Assembly: GCA_028285035.1 (NCBI GenBank)
Contig: JANQQF010000051.1
Span: 1-64,000 of the forward strand
Reading direction: 5' to 3'
From: Phycisphaerae bacterium
GTDB lineage: Bacteria; Chloroflexota; Anaerolineae; 4572-78; J111
Length of the DNA: 64,000 nucleotides
The notes under the pieces were generated by a model. It had not been told where the DNA came from. It saw nothing but the letters and a program-made list of their open reading frames with translations, and made no database searches. The position numbers and the translations under genes are program-made. Within the stretch, counting starts at the first letter, position 1. Every line of letters begins with the position of its first letter. This document shows, piece by piece, positions 45,721 through 53,455 of this stretch.

Positions 45721-45728
45721 GCCAGCCA

Positions 45729-47324
45729 TTAACAATTTATAGGACCACTTCGATTACCTAAACCATCTACTGTATGAATATGTAGAGATCCAAGATGCCA
45801 ATGTTTTTTACAATGCTGATGAAAGCCCCCCCAATAATGGGTATGAAAGTTGTCTGTCTCACTTAGCTCCAACTGAGCTAACTTGGCCCAAATCCTTAGA
45901 TGTTTTTCCTCTTTCTGCTCCTCTTCACTTTTAGATAAATAAGTTTCATCGTCAGCAAGTTCCTGTTCAACAAGCTTAGTTACATTGTCTAGAATTTGCT
46001 TCATTGTTGGTGAAATATCAACATCAAATGGTGACGGGATATTTGTAATAGAATTGTTTGTGATGGTGTAAGGAGATCTCGTATGTTTTAGACTAGGAAC
46101 TAAGTCGATAAGTGTCCCTACATCTTCCCCTGCATCTGCTTGACCATAGGAGTCTATCAAATCCCATAAAGGTTTCTTTTTTGATTGACCATCTGGGGCA
46201 GGCCAAACATGTTTACGTAACATATTGTGAACAACCAATTCAGCATCTTTTTTTAGCACGTTCATTGTAATATCTGTGCCCAATAACGTGTCCGTTTCTT
46301 CGGCACCAGAAAAATTTTGCCAACGTTCCTCTAGTTGGTTAATCAACTGATTCTCGCTTTGCATTGCCTTTTGAAACTCGGCTGATCCTTCACTCACCAT
46401 AATTTTTAGAACCTCTAAACAAATCAAGGGACGTAAATATGGGCAAGGGTGCTCGCCATCATCCATACGTAAATCATCCAAATCTTCGATTCGATCCATA
46501 ATGATATCTTGAGAGGCCATCACATAATTTGGTCCAGCCAGAAGGGTGCCAACAATATCGCTAAAAACCTCTTCAATCCAACTCACCCAAATCTCAGTTC
46601 GTTCCGGCACCTTTACACTTTCTTTCATCGCCGCCTGTAAACGGTGATGAAGTGGTTGCAATTCGCCTAATACCACACCATTCCAATAGATATGATGCCC
46701 AAATTCGTGGGCTAAGGCCTGCCAACGGGTTGCGTCTCCGTAATCGGTCAGAGGAATTGCAATCAGGGGCACATCCGGTAGATATAGTGAACGTGAAATT
46801 TTATAGCGCTTTTCAAAGTAAGGAATAGGTTGCCCTAATTTTATATACGGTGCGTCGAACTCATTACCCCGCCATCGATCACGATACGCTTGCAACTGCA
46901 AGGCAGCTCTTTCCAAATTTGTCCCAAAGTCCTGATTATACTTCAGACCTAAGACGTGTTGTTCACAGAGTCTGTTAATGGTATCCCACTCGTGTAATAC
47001 GCGTCTCATCCCGCTATTTAAGACAAACCCTGAATTAATCTCGGATGGAATCCGCTCCAACAATTTGATATATGAATCAAGAAATTCATCTAAAAATTGG
47101 GTTAACACTTGTATCAAATTTACAATGCTAAGATTGAGACTGATTTCCTCAACTGGCTCATTTTTGAAATCAATCTCATACACTTCTCCCTGTTGTGCTA
47201 TTATTTCCGTTTTTAAGGCTTCTACCCAAATTTGTCCCAGCGCTTTGATAGACTCCACTTGTCGTAGATAAGAAGCTCTATCGTCCCACTTACGGGCTTT
47301 AGAATAGGGTTTACTGTATGTCAT
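45729..47324 (-). CDS. HEXXH zinc metallopeptidase-like protein
   Basis: 531 residues from ATG 47324, preceded by AAAGGAG. HEFGHH lies at residues 206-211 and EEVFSDIVGTLLAG, with a likely third zinc ligand Glu near 250, follows at gluzincin spacing. The N-terminal ~190 residues are helical; the C-terminal half is acidic with no named domain and ends in a His-rich stretch (HTHYWGGFHQHCKKHWH). No signal peptide is present. It converges on the TPR gene at 44158 with only 8 bases between stops. Function unknown. Confidence 0.72.
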   Translation of the reverse strand: MTYSKPYSKARKWDDRASYLRQVESIKALGQIWVEALKTEIIAQQGEVYEIDFKNEPVEEISLNLSIVNLIQVLTQFLDEFLDSYIKLLERIPSEINSGFVLNSGMRRVLHEWDTINRLCEQHVLGLKYNQDFGTNLERAALQLQAYRDRWRGNEFDAPYIKLGQPIPYFEKRYKISRSLYLPDVPLIAIPLTDYGDATRWQALAHEFGHHIYWNGVVLGELQPLHHRLQAAMKESVKVPERTEIWVSWIEEVFSDIVGTLLAGPNYVMASQDIIMDRIEDLDDLRMDDGEHPCPYLRPLICLEVLKIMVSEGSAEFQKAMQSENQLINQLEERWQNFSGAEETDTLLGTDITMNVLKKDAELVVHNMLRKHVWPAPDGQSKKKPLWDLIDSYGQADAGEDVGTLIDLVPSLKHTRSPYTITNNSITNIPSPFDVDISPTMKQILDNVTKLVEQELADDETYLSKSEEEQKEEKHLRIWAKLAQLELSETDNFHTHYWGGFHQHCKKHWHLGSLHIHTVDGLGNRSGPINC

Positions 47325-47584
47325 TATAGTATCTCCTTTACAACTAACATAACAATCCAACAATAGCACAAAAATAATGATCTTAACACTATAAAAAGCA
47401 TATCATACTTTCTTGATTTTGTCTTAAGAATGTTTAGAACCATCAGACTACAGCATACTATTTTCAAATAGGAAAATATACCTGCCCCGCTTATCAGGAA
47501 CATACATTTGTTGCAGTTTCCTTTCCCCATCATTGTGATAAAATGATGTTGGCTGTTGATACTAGGTCTATCAAGGAGAACACA

Positions 47585-48856
47585 ATGACACTCAATTTAA
47601 CCCCACATGATAAAGCAATGTTAGCGGGTGAAGAAGGCCCCGCTGTAAAAATGGCGATGTCAATCATCGTGCGGATGGCGAAATTTTATGAGGCGACTGA
47701 GTTATTGGATATCACCCAAACCCACATTGACAGCTCGATTTATTTGGGCGAGGCGGGCTTGGAATTTGCCGAGCGACTCGCTAACTTGGGCGCGCAAGTG
47801 CGGGTGCCGAGCACGCTCAATGTAGGCTCGATTGATGAGCATCATTGGCAAGAATGGGCGGTACAGCCGGAGTGGGCGATCAATGCTCAACGGCAAATGG
47901 AGGCCTATCACAAGATGGGGTGCCGTCCAACCTGGACGTGTGCGCCCTATCAGGTTGATCTCATCCCCAACTTTGGCCAACAAATCGCTTGGGGCGAGTC
48001 GAATGCCATTGTCTTTGCCAATTCGGTCCTGGGGGCACGCACCGAGCGTTATCCAGACCTGATGGACATCTGCGCCGCCATCACTGGGCGAGTGCCTGCG
48101 GTGGGGCTACATTTGACCGAAAATCGAGCAGGGAATGTGCATCTGCCTCTGGAAAATATTCCTCAGGAATTGCAAGAAGATGACTCGTTTTATCCGGTCC
48201 TGGGTCACTTGATGGGCAAAATCGCCCGTGACCGCATCCCCGTTATTAGTGGTTTAAGTGTTACCCCTACAGAGGACCAACTCAAAGCCCTCGGTGCGGC
48301 CAGTGCCTCATCCGGGACGGTGGCGTTATTCCATTTGGTTGGCGTGACGCCTGAAGCCCCGACCATTGAAGCGGCCTTCCAAGATAAATCCCCTGCCGAA
48401 ACCTTCGTGGTCACCATGGATCGGCTACGTGAGGCCCGACGCGAGCTGACCACGGCGACAGGAGCCAAGCTCGATATGATCATCCTCGGCAGCCCTCACT
48501 TTTCGCTGGCTGAGTTCCAGCAATTGGCCCCGTTAGTTGAGGGGCGACAGACCCACCCTGACACTCAACTCCTCGTCACCTCTAGCCGGGCGATGGCGAT
48601 GCTGGCCGATAAAGCAGGCGTGCTGGAACCGCTCAAACAGTTCGGTGGCCAAGTGACGGTAGACACCTGCATCCTCGCCTCCCCGATGCTTCCCGACACC
48701 ATCAAATGCCTGATGACCAACTCCGCCAAGTACGCCTATTACGCCCCCGGCATGCTCGATACCACCGTTACCTTCGGCAGTCTCGCCGATTGCGTGGAAT
48801 CAGCAATTGCGGGCCGAGTCGTGCGGGATGAGGGGTTGTGGGAGAACAATAAATAA
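47585..48856 (+). CDS. aconitase X large subunit (DUF521)
   Basis: 423 residues from ATG 47585, preceded by AAGGAGA. It begins LTPHDKAMLAGEEGPAVKMA, the aconitase X signature start. It continues THIDSSIYLGEAGLEFAERL, PTWTCAPYQ with the cluster-ligand Cys region, and WGESNAIVFANSVLGARTER. LMTNSAKYAYYAPGM lies near the end. Known members dehydrate hydroxyproline or phosphomevalonate. The small DUF126 subunit is neither fused nor adjacent. The predicted Fe-S cofactor fits the iron theme of the window, but no pathway partners are nearby. Confidence 0.85.
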   Translation: MTLNLTPHDKAMLAGEEGPAVKMAMSIIVRMAKFYEATELLDITQTHIDSSIYLGEAGLEFAERLANLGAQVRVPSTLNVGSIDEHHWQEWAVQPEWAINAQRQMEAYHKMGCRPTWTCAPYQVDLIPNFGQQIAWGESNAIVFANSVLGARTERYPDLMDICAAITGRVPAVGLHLTENRAGNVHLPLENIPQELQEDDSFYPVLGHLMGKIARDRIPVISGLSVTPTEDQLKALGAASASSGTVALFHLVGVTPEAPTIEAAFQDKSPAETFVVTMDRLREARRELTTATGAKLDMIILGSPHFSLAEFQQLAPLVEGRQTHPDTQLLVTSSRAMAMLADKAGVLEPLKQFGGQVTVDTCILASPMLPDTIKCLMTNSAKYAYYAPGMLDTTVTFGSLADCVESAIAGRVVRDEGLWENNK

Positions 48857-48900
48857 CAAAGAAATTTATCAAATGTAATTCTTGAATAAGGATCATCACA

Positions 48901-49695
48901 ATGACAAGTCTCGAACCAGAACCAACCTCCAATGATATCACCGAGGAACTGGAAAAACTTCGCCAAGAACTGGTGGAAGCAAGAAAAACCATTGAGAAGT
49001 TGAAACAAAGCAAGGATGATTTAGCAGATTTTGCTGCGTGTGTCCTCAATTACGATGTTGGAACACCCCTTAGACTTATCACAGGATATGCTGAATTACT
49101 ACTTCAGGATGAAAGCAGTTTGACCACAGAAAGTCAGAATTTTGTTTCAGTAATTCAGAAAAAAGCAAGAGAAATTCATCAAGTTAGGACCAATGCGATT
49201 GAAATACTTAGGTCCGAACAAACACTCAACAAAGACTCACTTTGGGTAAATGCAGAAAAAATCGATTTGTTAAAGATTATAAGTGACTCAGAATTACAGC
49301 AACAAGAGGATGTAAACATAATTATACAATCAGAAAATTCACCAAAAGTACCAGGGGAGTTTCAGGGTGTATCATATACATTAAGAAATGTTGTCAGAGT
49401 ATTAAGTAATAACCATTCAAAAGGTACTGTTACAGTAAATATTGATACTGATGCGAACTGGATTGTTGTAAATATAAAAAATTCAGAAGTAATCTTGAGC
49501 AATTTAACCCTAGAATCTTTTAACAGAATAGCTAAAGAAGGATCATTGCTCATCTATAACTCTGCCCATGACGAAATCAGGTTATCAATCGATAGATACT
49601 TCATTGAAACGAGTGGTGGGGAGATGGAGTTAGTGTGTGATTCAGAAGCTGGCTCGGTTGTTACAATAAAGTTGCCCATTGCTAAAGATACCTAA
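48901..49695 (+). CDS. second degenerate histidine-kinase-like protein
   Basis: 264 residues. A coiled coil (EELEKLRQELVEARKTIEKL) leads into CVLNYDVGTPLRLITGYAEL, which follows the HisKA pattern but has Tyr where the phosphorylated His should be. The rest (TTESQNFVSVIQKKAREIHQ and the HATPase-like C terminus ending SGGEMELVCDSEAGSVVTIK) resembles a kinase core. There are no recognisable ATP-binding loops of the DxGxG kind. ATG 48901 follows AATAAGGATC. Together with the gene at 22448 it makes two kinase-like proteins in this window that lack the acceptor His. Confidence 0.65.
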   Translation: MTSLEPEPTSNDITEELEKLRQELVEARKTIEKLKQSKDDLADFAACVLNYDVGTPLRLITGYAELLLQDESSLTTESQNFVSVIQKKAREIHQVRTNAIEILRSEQTLNKDSLWVNAEKIDLLKIISDSELQQQEDVNIIIQSENSPKVPGEFQGVSYTLRNVVRVLSNNHSKGTVTVNIDTDANWIVVNIKNSEVILSNLTLESFNRIAKEGSLLIYNSAHDEIRLSIDRYFIETSGGEMELVCDSEAGSVVTIKLPIAKDT

Positions 49696-49707
49696 TAAAG
49701 CCTATAA

Positions 49708-50241
49708 ATGACTAACAACTCACACATCCGCCAAGCCAACCTCACCGACATTGACGGTATTCGAGCCGTCGGCGTAGCCGCTTGGTACGATACCTACGCC
49801 AAATTTCTGCCCACAGCCTACATTGAGTGGGCTTTGGCAAAGTGGTGGACACCAGAAACGCTGGCCCGCTACATCACCTCTGACCAATTTATTGTTTTGG
49901 TTGTGGAACAAGATGACGAGATCGTCGGGATGGCCCACGCCCAGCTAAAACCGAACAATACAGCCATCCTGTGGCGGCTGTACGTGGCTCGTCCCCATCG
50001 CAGTCACGGCCTTGGCACCCACCTCCTTAAAGAAATCGAGGCCCGCCTCCCTGCTGGGACACGGGCCTTATTCATCGAGCACTATCAGCAAAACAAACGC
50101 GCCGCCGCCTTCTACGCCGTCCACGGCTATAAGTTTGATCGCCTTGAGACGACGGCATTTGAAGGAACGGAAATTGTGTCAATCTTTGTTAAGCAGTATT
50201 TTCGTAAAAGGGGTATCACAAATTCGAAAGGAAAAAAATGA
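49708..50241 (+). CDS. GNAT-family acetyltransferase
   Basis: 177 residues. The N terminus (IRQANLTDIDGIRAVGVAAW) and the acetyl-CoA loop (LWRLYVARPHRSHGLGTHLL) with R/Q-x-x-G-x-G/A-type HRSHGLGTHLL are diagnostic. YQQNKRAAAFYAVHGYKF is the last conserved helix-strand. It starts 12 bases after the kinase-like gene. The substrate cannot be inferred. Confidence 0.88.
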   Translation: MTNNSHIRQANLTDIDGIRAVGVAAWYDTYAKFLPTAYIEWALAKWWTPETLARYITSDQFIVLVVEQDDEIVGMAHAQLKPNNTAILWRLYVARPHRSHGLGTHLLKEIEARLPAGTRALFIEHYQQNKRAAAFYAVHGYKFDRLETTAFEGTEIVSIFVKQYFRKRGITNSKGKK

Positions 50242-50250
50242 TACTTGTGT

Positions 50251-50316
50251 GAGGGCGAGGCAAATCTAGTGAAATGTTTGATGTCAGCCCATTCGTCTTT
50301 AGATTTGCCGTCACCC
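50251..50316. terminator. hairpin after the GNAT gene
   Basis: GGCAAATCTA at 50259-50268 pairs exactly with TAGATTTGCC at 50300-50309, and flanking GAGGGCGA / GTCACCC extends it partly. The loop is 31 bases and no strong T-run follows, so this is a weak terminator call between the GNAT gene and the convergent aldo/keto reductase. Confidence 0.4.
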
Positions 50317-50396
50317 CTACCATAATTCAATAGGGTTTGTAAAGCTTTATAACCACCCTGTTTCGTAAATCAAAAATTGTAAATCGTAAATCCCAA

Positions 50397-51398
50397 CTAC
50401 ACACCTGCTGCCATCTCCAGAAAATCGTACGGATACGGCTTTTCACTCTCCGAGGCCGCATCTAGTTCAGCCATATCTTCATCGCTCAAACGCCAGCCGG
50501 TACACCCCATATTGTCTTCCAAGTGCCTAATTTTGCTCGCTCCCAGAATGATGGAACTGACCTTGGGTTTGTTGAGCAGCCAGTTGAGTGAGACTTGGGC
50601 CGGACTTTTATCAAGACGTTCGGCAATTTCGAGTACTTTATCGATGATAACCCACGTTTCTTCCCGATTGTAGCGTGACCACTTTTCAAACCAATCGTGC
50701 TTTTCGGCTTCCTTGATTCGTCCCTCTGGCGGCTCAGTCATCCCCCGTCGATAGCGGCCACTCAGCCAGCCACCGAACAATGGCCCCCACACCACAAAAC
50801 CGAGGCCATTCTCTGCACAGGCATCGAGCAACTCCCATTCTGGTGAACGAGTCACCAAGTTATATTTGGCCTGAAGGGCTATGTAGGGCGTGTAGCCTTT
50901 GAATTCGCTTAAATCGGCTGCCCGCTGGATGTGTCTGGCACCGTAATTGCTAACCGCTGCATAGCGAATCTTCCCCTGCTTGACCAAGTCAGCAAAGACC
51001 CCCATCGTTTCTTCCAGCGGGGTGTTGTAATCCCACGCGTGGGCATATAAAATGTCGGCGTAGTCCGTGCCCATCCGCTGCAGGCTGGCCTCGATTGAGG
51101 CGGTGATGTGCTTGCGGCCCAAGCCTGATTGGTTGGGCTTCTCGCCCATCGGGAAGCGCACCTTGGTGGCAATGACCAATTCATCTCGGGACTGATTCGC
51201 CAGCCACTCTCCCAAAATCGTCTCCGACAGACCTGCCGAGTAGACATTGGCGGTGTCGATAAAATTACCACCCGCCTCAACAAACATATCGAGCATGGTA
51301 AAGCTGTCCGGTTTCGAGGTCTCACGGCCAAAGGTCATCGCGCCCATACAAAGTTCGCTCACTTTCAGGCCAGAGCTGCCTAACATTGTGTAATTCAT
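50397..51398 (-). CDS. aldo/keto reductase
   Basis: 333 residues. Key sites of the family are present: NFIDTANVYSAG with the Asp and catalytic Tyr, VIATKVRF with the Lys, and ILYAHAWDYNTPLEE with the active His. The cofactor region IILGASKIRHLEDN binds NADP(H). It reads as a member of the YghZ/Tas-like, potassium-channel-beta-like branch. It lies 13 bases downstream of a MerR-type regulator on the same strand and should share its promoter. Confidence 0.92.
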   Translation of the reverse strand: MNYTMLGSSGLKVSELCMGAMTFGRETSKPDSFTMLDMFVEAGGNFIDTANVYSAGLSETILGEWLANQSRDELVIATKVRFPMGEKPNQSGLGRKHITASIEASLQRMGTDYADILYAHAWDYNTPLEETMGVFADLVKQGKIRYAAVSNYGARHIQRAADLSEFKGYTPYIALQAKYNLVTRSPEWELLDACAENGLGFVVWGPLFGGWLSGRYRRGMTEPPEGRIKEAEKHDWFEKWSRYNREETWVIIDKVLEIAERLDKSPAQVSLNWLLNKPKVSSIILGASKIRHLEDNMGCTGWRLSDEDMAELDAASESEKPYPYDFLEMAAGV

Positions 51399-51411
51399 AC
51401 AAGTCTCCTTA

Positions 51412-51798
51412 CTAGTTTTTCAAACTATTCCTGTGTTTCAGTTCATTTTGATAATGATTTAGCTTTCCTTCGATGGCCTGAAGATATTGGTGTAAGGTCT
51501 TAATATGATCTTGTACCTCCTGTCGATGGGTCTCAAACAACTCACACCGATCTGCAATGGTGTGCTCTCCCTCATCAACCAACGCAGCATATTTCAACAT
51601 CTGCTGAATCGACATCCCTGTGCCTCGCAAACAAGTGAGCAACGACACCCAGCCTAGATTATCATCACTGTATTGGCGGTGCCCGCTATCATTACGCTCA
51701 ATGTCTTTTATCAGCCCAATTCGCTCGTAATAGCGCAAGGTATGAGCACTCACCCCCGTCTGCTCTTCGGCTTCTCGAATAGAATATCCTTTAATCAT
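51412..51798 (-). CDS. MerR-family regulator
   Basis: 128 residues from ATG 51798 with GGGAG upstream; an in-frame ATG at 51816 is less likely. The HTH is YSIREAEEQTGVSAHTLRYY with ERIGLI, followed by a typical second wing (GHRQYSDDNLGWVSLLTCLR) and a dimerising coiled coil. The effector-binding end has no Cys pair, so it is not a metal sensor. The arrangement with an aldo/keto reductase and its operator resembles the aldehyde-responsive AdhR/NmlR group. That link is by analogy. Confidence 0.88.
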   Translation of the reverse strand: MIKGYSIREAEEQTGVSAHTLRYYERIGLIKDIERNDSGHRQYSDDNLGWVSLLTCLRGTGMSIQQMLKYAALVDEGEHTIADRCELFETHRQEVQDHIKTLHQYLQAIEGKLNHYQNELKHRNSLKN

Positions 51799-51824
51799 CG
51801 CAAAATCTCCCTTCATTGATTTTG

Positions 51825-51855
51825 AGTATAGTACTTAGAGTGCGCTCTAAGTCAA
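51825..51855 (-). promoter_or_regulatory. MerR-type promoter and operator
   Basis: On the minus strand, TTGACT (51855-51850) and TATACT (51830-51825) are separated by 19 bases, the over-long spacer typical of promoters untwisted by MerR proteins. An exact palindrome, ACTTAGAG-TGCG-CTCTAAGT, covers 51833-51852 between the two boxes. It sits 27 bases before the regulator start, so the regulator and the aldo/keto reductase are both controlled here. Confidence 0.8.
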
Positions 51856-52107
51856 GAGGGAATTTTGACGAATTTTGTTTGTTGAAGGGAAAGGAGGAGT
51901 TATGATGTAGTGGGGAAATAGTTTCGTCATTACCAATGACGGGATGATTAATATCTTCGATACTGAGCGACGAGATAGGTGACACCTGACAAGAATTGGT
52001 CTCTAATGCGTTAACTTCTAATAAAATATCAAAGAGGTGATCGATTACCTTGCTCCTATGAGATCAGTTAAATAAAATACAATAAATATATTTTTCAGGG
52101 AGAAAAA
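51856..52107 (+). other. non-coding gap before the pentapeptide-repeat gene
   Basis: 252 AT-rich bases. No frame looks like a gene. AGGGAGAAAAA just before 52108 is the ribosome site of the next gene. I see no clear promoter consensus, though ATAATATTC-like and TAAAATAC words near 52075 could serve as a -10 box. Confidence 0.3.
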
Positions 52108-52995
52108 ATGAGTCAGTCACAACAGGAGAAAATCGAGGAATTAATTGACACCTATCAACGTCGCAAACATGAACTCAGGAAACAAGCTGCTATCCACGGG
52201 AATAAAACTGACCCGGCAATTACAATAGAAATTCAGGATATCCAGAAGGAAATTGACGATTTAAGCCAAGAATTAGACAAAATTAGTGATAAGTCTCACA
52301 CTTCATCCTCAGTCAAGAGGTCATCCGAGCGTAAGCAGCAGTATAAAACTACTGAATATTGGGCTACAAATGGCCGCAAAGAGATATTATCTCGATTTGA
52401 TTTGAGAGAACAAGAGTTACCTGGGGTAGACTTAATCGGAGCAACCTTGATTGCAACAAATTTAGGTTCAGCTAATTTAAGCTTGGCAAAGCTACAAAAA
52501 GCAAACCTACAATTTGCAAATCTAAGTGGAGCAAGCCTTTACAGAGCAAATTTCAAGAGCGCAAATCTAGATAACGCAATCCTTGAGGGAGCGAATCTTC
52601 AAGGAGCAAATTTAAGTATGACAAACTTAATGGAGGCAAACCTCAAAAAAGCAGATCTAAGAGAAGCCAATCTTGAAGGAGCAAACCTTCATAAAGCAAA
52701 TTTAAGTGAGGCTACTCTTGAAGGGGCCAGTCTTATTTTTATAAGTCTTGAGGCGGTAAACTTTAGCAGAACTAAACTTAAAGGTCTTGATCTCAATGGT
52801 GCAAATCTTAAAGGGGCAAACCTTCAAAACACCGATCTTGAAAATACCAATCTGGCGAGAGCAAATCTACAAAATGCTAACCTTGAAGGAGCGAGTCTCA
52901 AAAGTGTAAATCTACAGGCAACCGAATATAATAAAAACACAAAATGGCCTAACAGCTTTGACCCAGGCGTCGCTGGAGCTATACTGGTGGAATAA
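52108..52995 (+). CDS. pentapeptide-repeat protein with shared N-terminal helical module
   Basis: 295 residues. Residues 1-60 are a charged helical hairpin, IEELIDTYQRRKHELRKQAA then TDPAITIEIQDIQKEIDDL, clearly related to the start of the protein at 44158. A Ser-rich linker follows. Residues ~110-285 are about 30 A(N/D)L-type pentapeptides (ANLSLAKLQKANLQFANLSG), which fold as a right-handed square helix. No catalytic part is visible. Such repeats can act as scaffolds or DNA mimics. ATG 52108 follows AGGGAGAAAAA. Confidence 0.85.
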   Translation: MSQSQQEKIEELIDTYQRRKHELRKQAAIHGNKTDPAITIEIQDIQKEIDDLSQELDKISDKSHTSSSVKRSSERKQQYKTTEYWATNGRKEILSRFDLREQELPGVDLIGATLIATNLGSANLSLAKLQKANLQFANLSGASLYRANFKSANLDNAILEGANLQGANLSMTNLMEANLKKADLREANLEGANLHKANLSEATLEGASLIFISLEAVNFSRTKLKGLDLNGANLKGANLQNTDLENTNLARANLQNANLEGASLKSVNLQATEYNKNTKWPNSFDPGVAGAILVE

Positions 52996-53209
52996 GCATT
53001 CATAAATTAATCGTACAACACACAAGGAAGAAATAGTACAAATTCATTAACACAATAGTTGTTCAGGTTAAAGCTGGTAAATCCTTATCAACAAACTAAC
53101 CTAGCATCAGCTAATTTATTACACAGCCCCCATTCCATTGCAACTTCATAACAAAAGTCGATAAGACTACACTCACTCATAGTGAGCATAAAAATGCTCA
53201 ATTTCACAA

Positions 53210-53455
53210 TTACCACGTCTTCTGAAACGTCACTTCCCACGAATAATGCCCGCCACAGAAATACGAATCATTGGCCCGTTTCCAATCACAGTCAATATCA
53301 TTCGCACAGTGCCCAGAGGCAATCATCAACTCATTGGGGATGGTGGTCATAAAGGAGGCGAAGGGGAAGCTGACCTCGCTGGTGTAGGGTTCACCAGAGG
53401 CCCCATCGCGAATGACGGTCATCTCCATCGTGATCGACCGTACACGACCCACAAG
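53210..53455 (-). pseudogene. 3' remnant of an interrupted gene
   Basis: On the minus strand a frame encodes VRSITMEMTVIRDGASGEPY then SEVSFPFASFMTTIPNELMI and ends YSWEVTFQKTW. It looks like the last ~75 residues of an ordinary protein, but its nominal ATG (53485) lies inside the recombinase gene in another frame. The recombinase stop at 53391 falls inside this fragment. The simplest reading is that the serine recombinase integrated its element into this gene at about 53440-53480, leaving the 3' end here. I cannot name the family. Confidence 0.5.
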
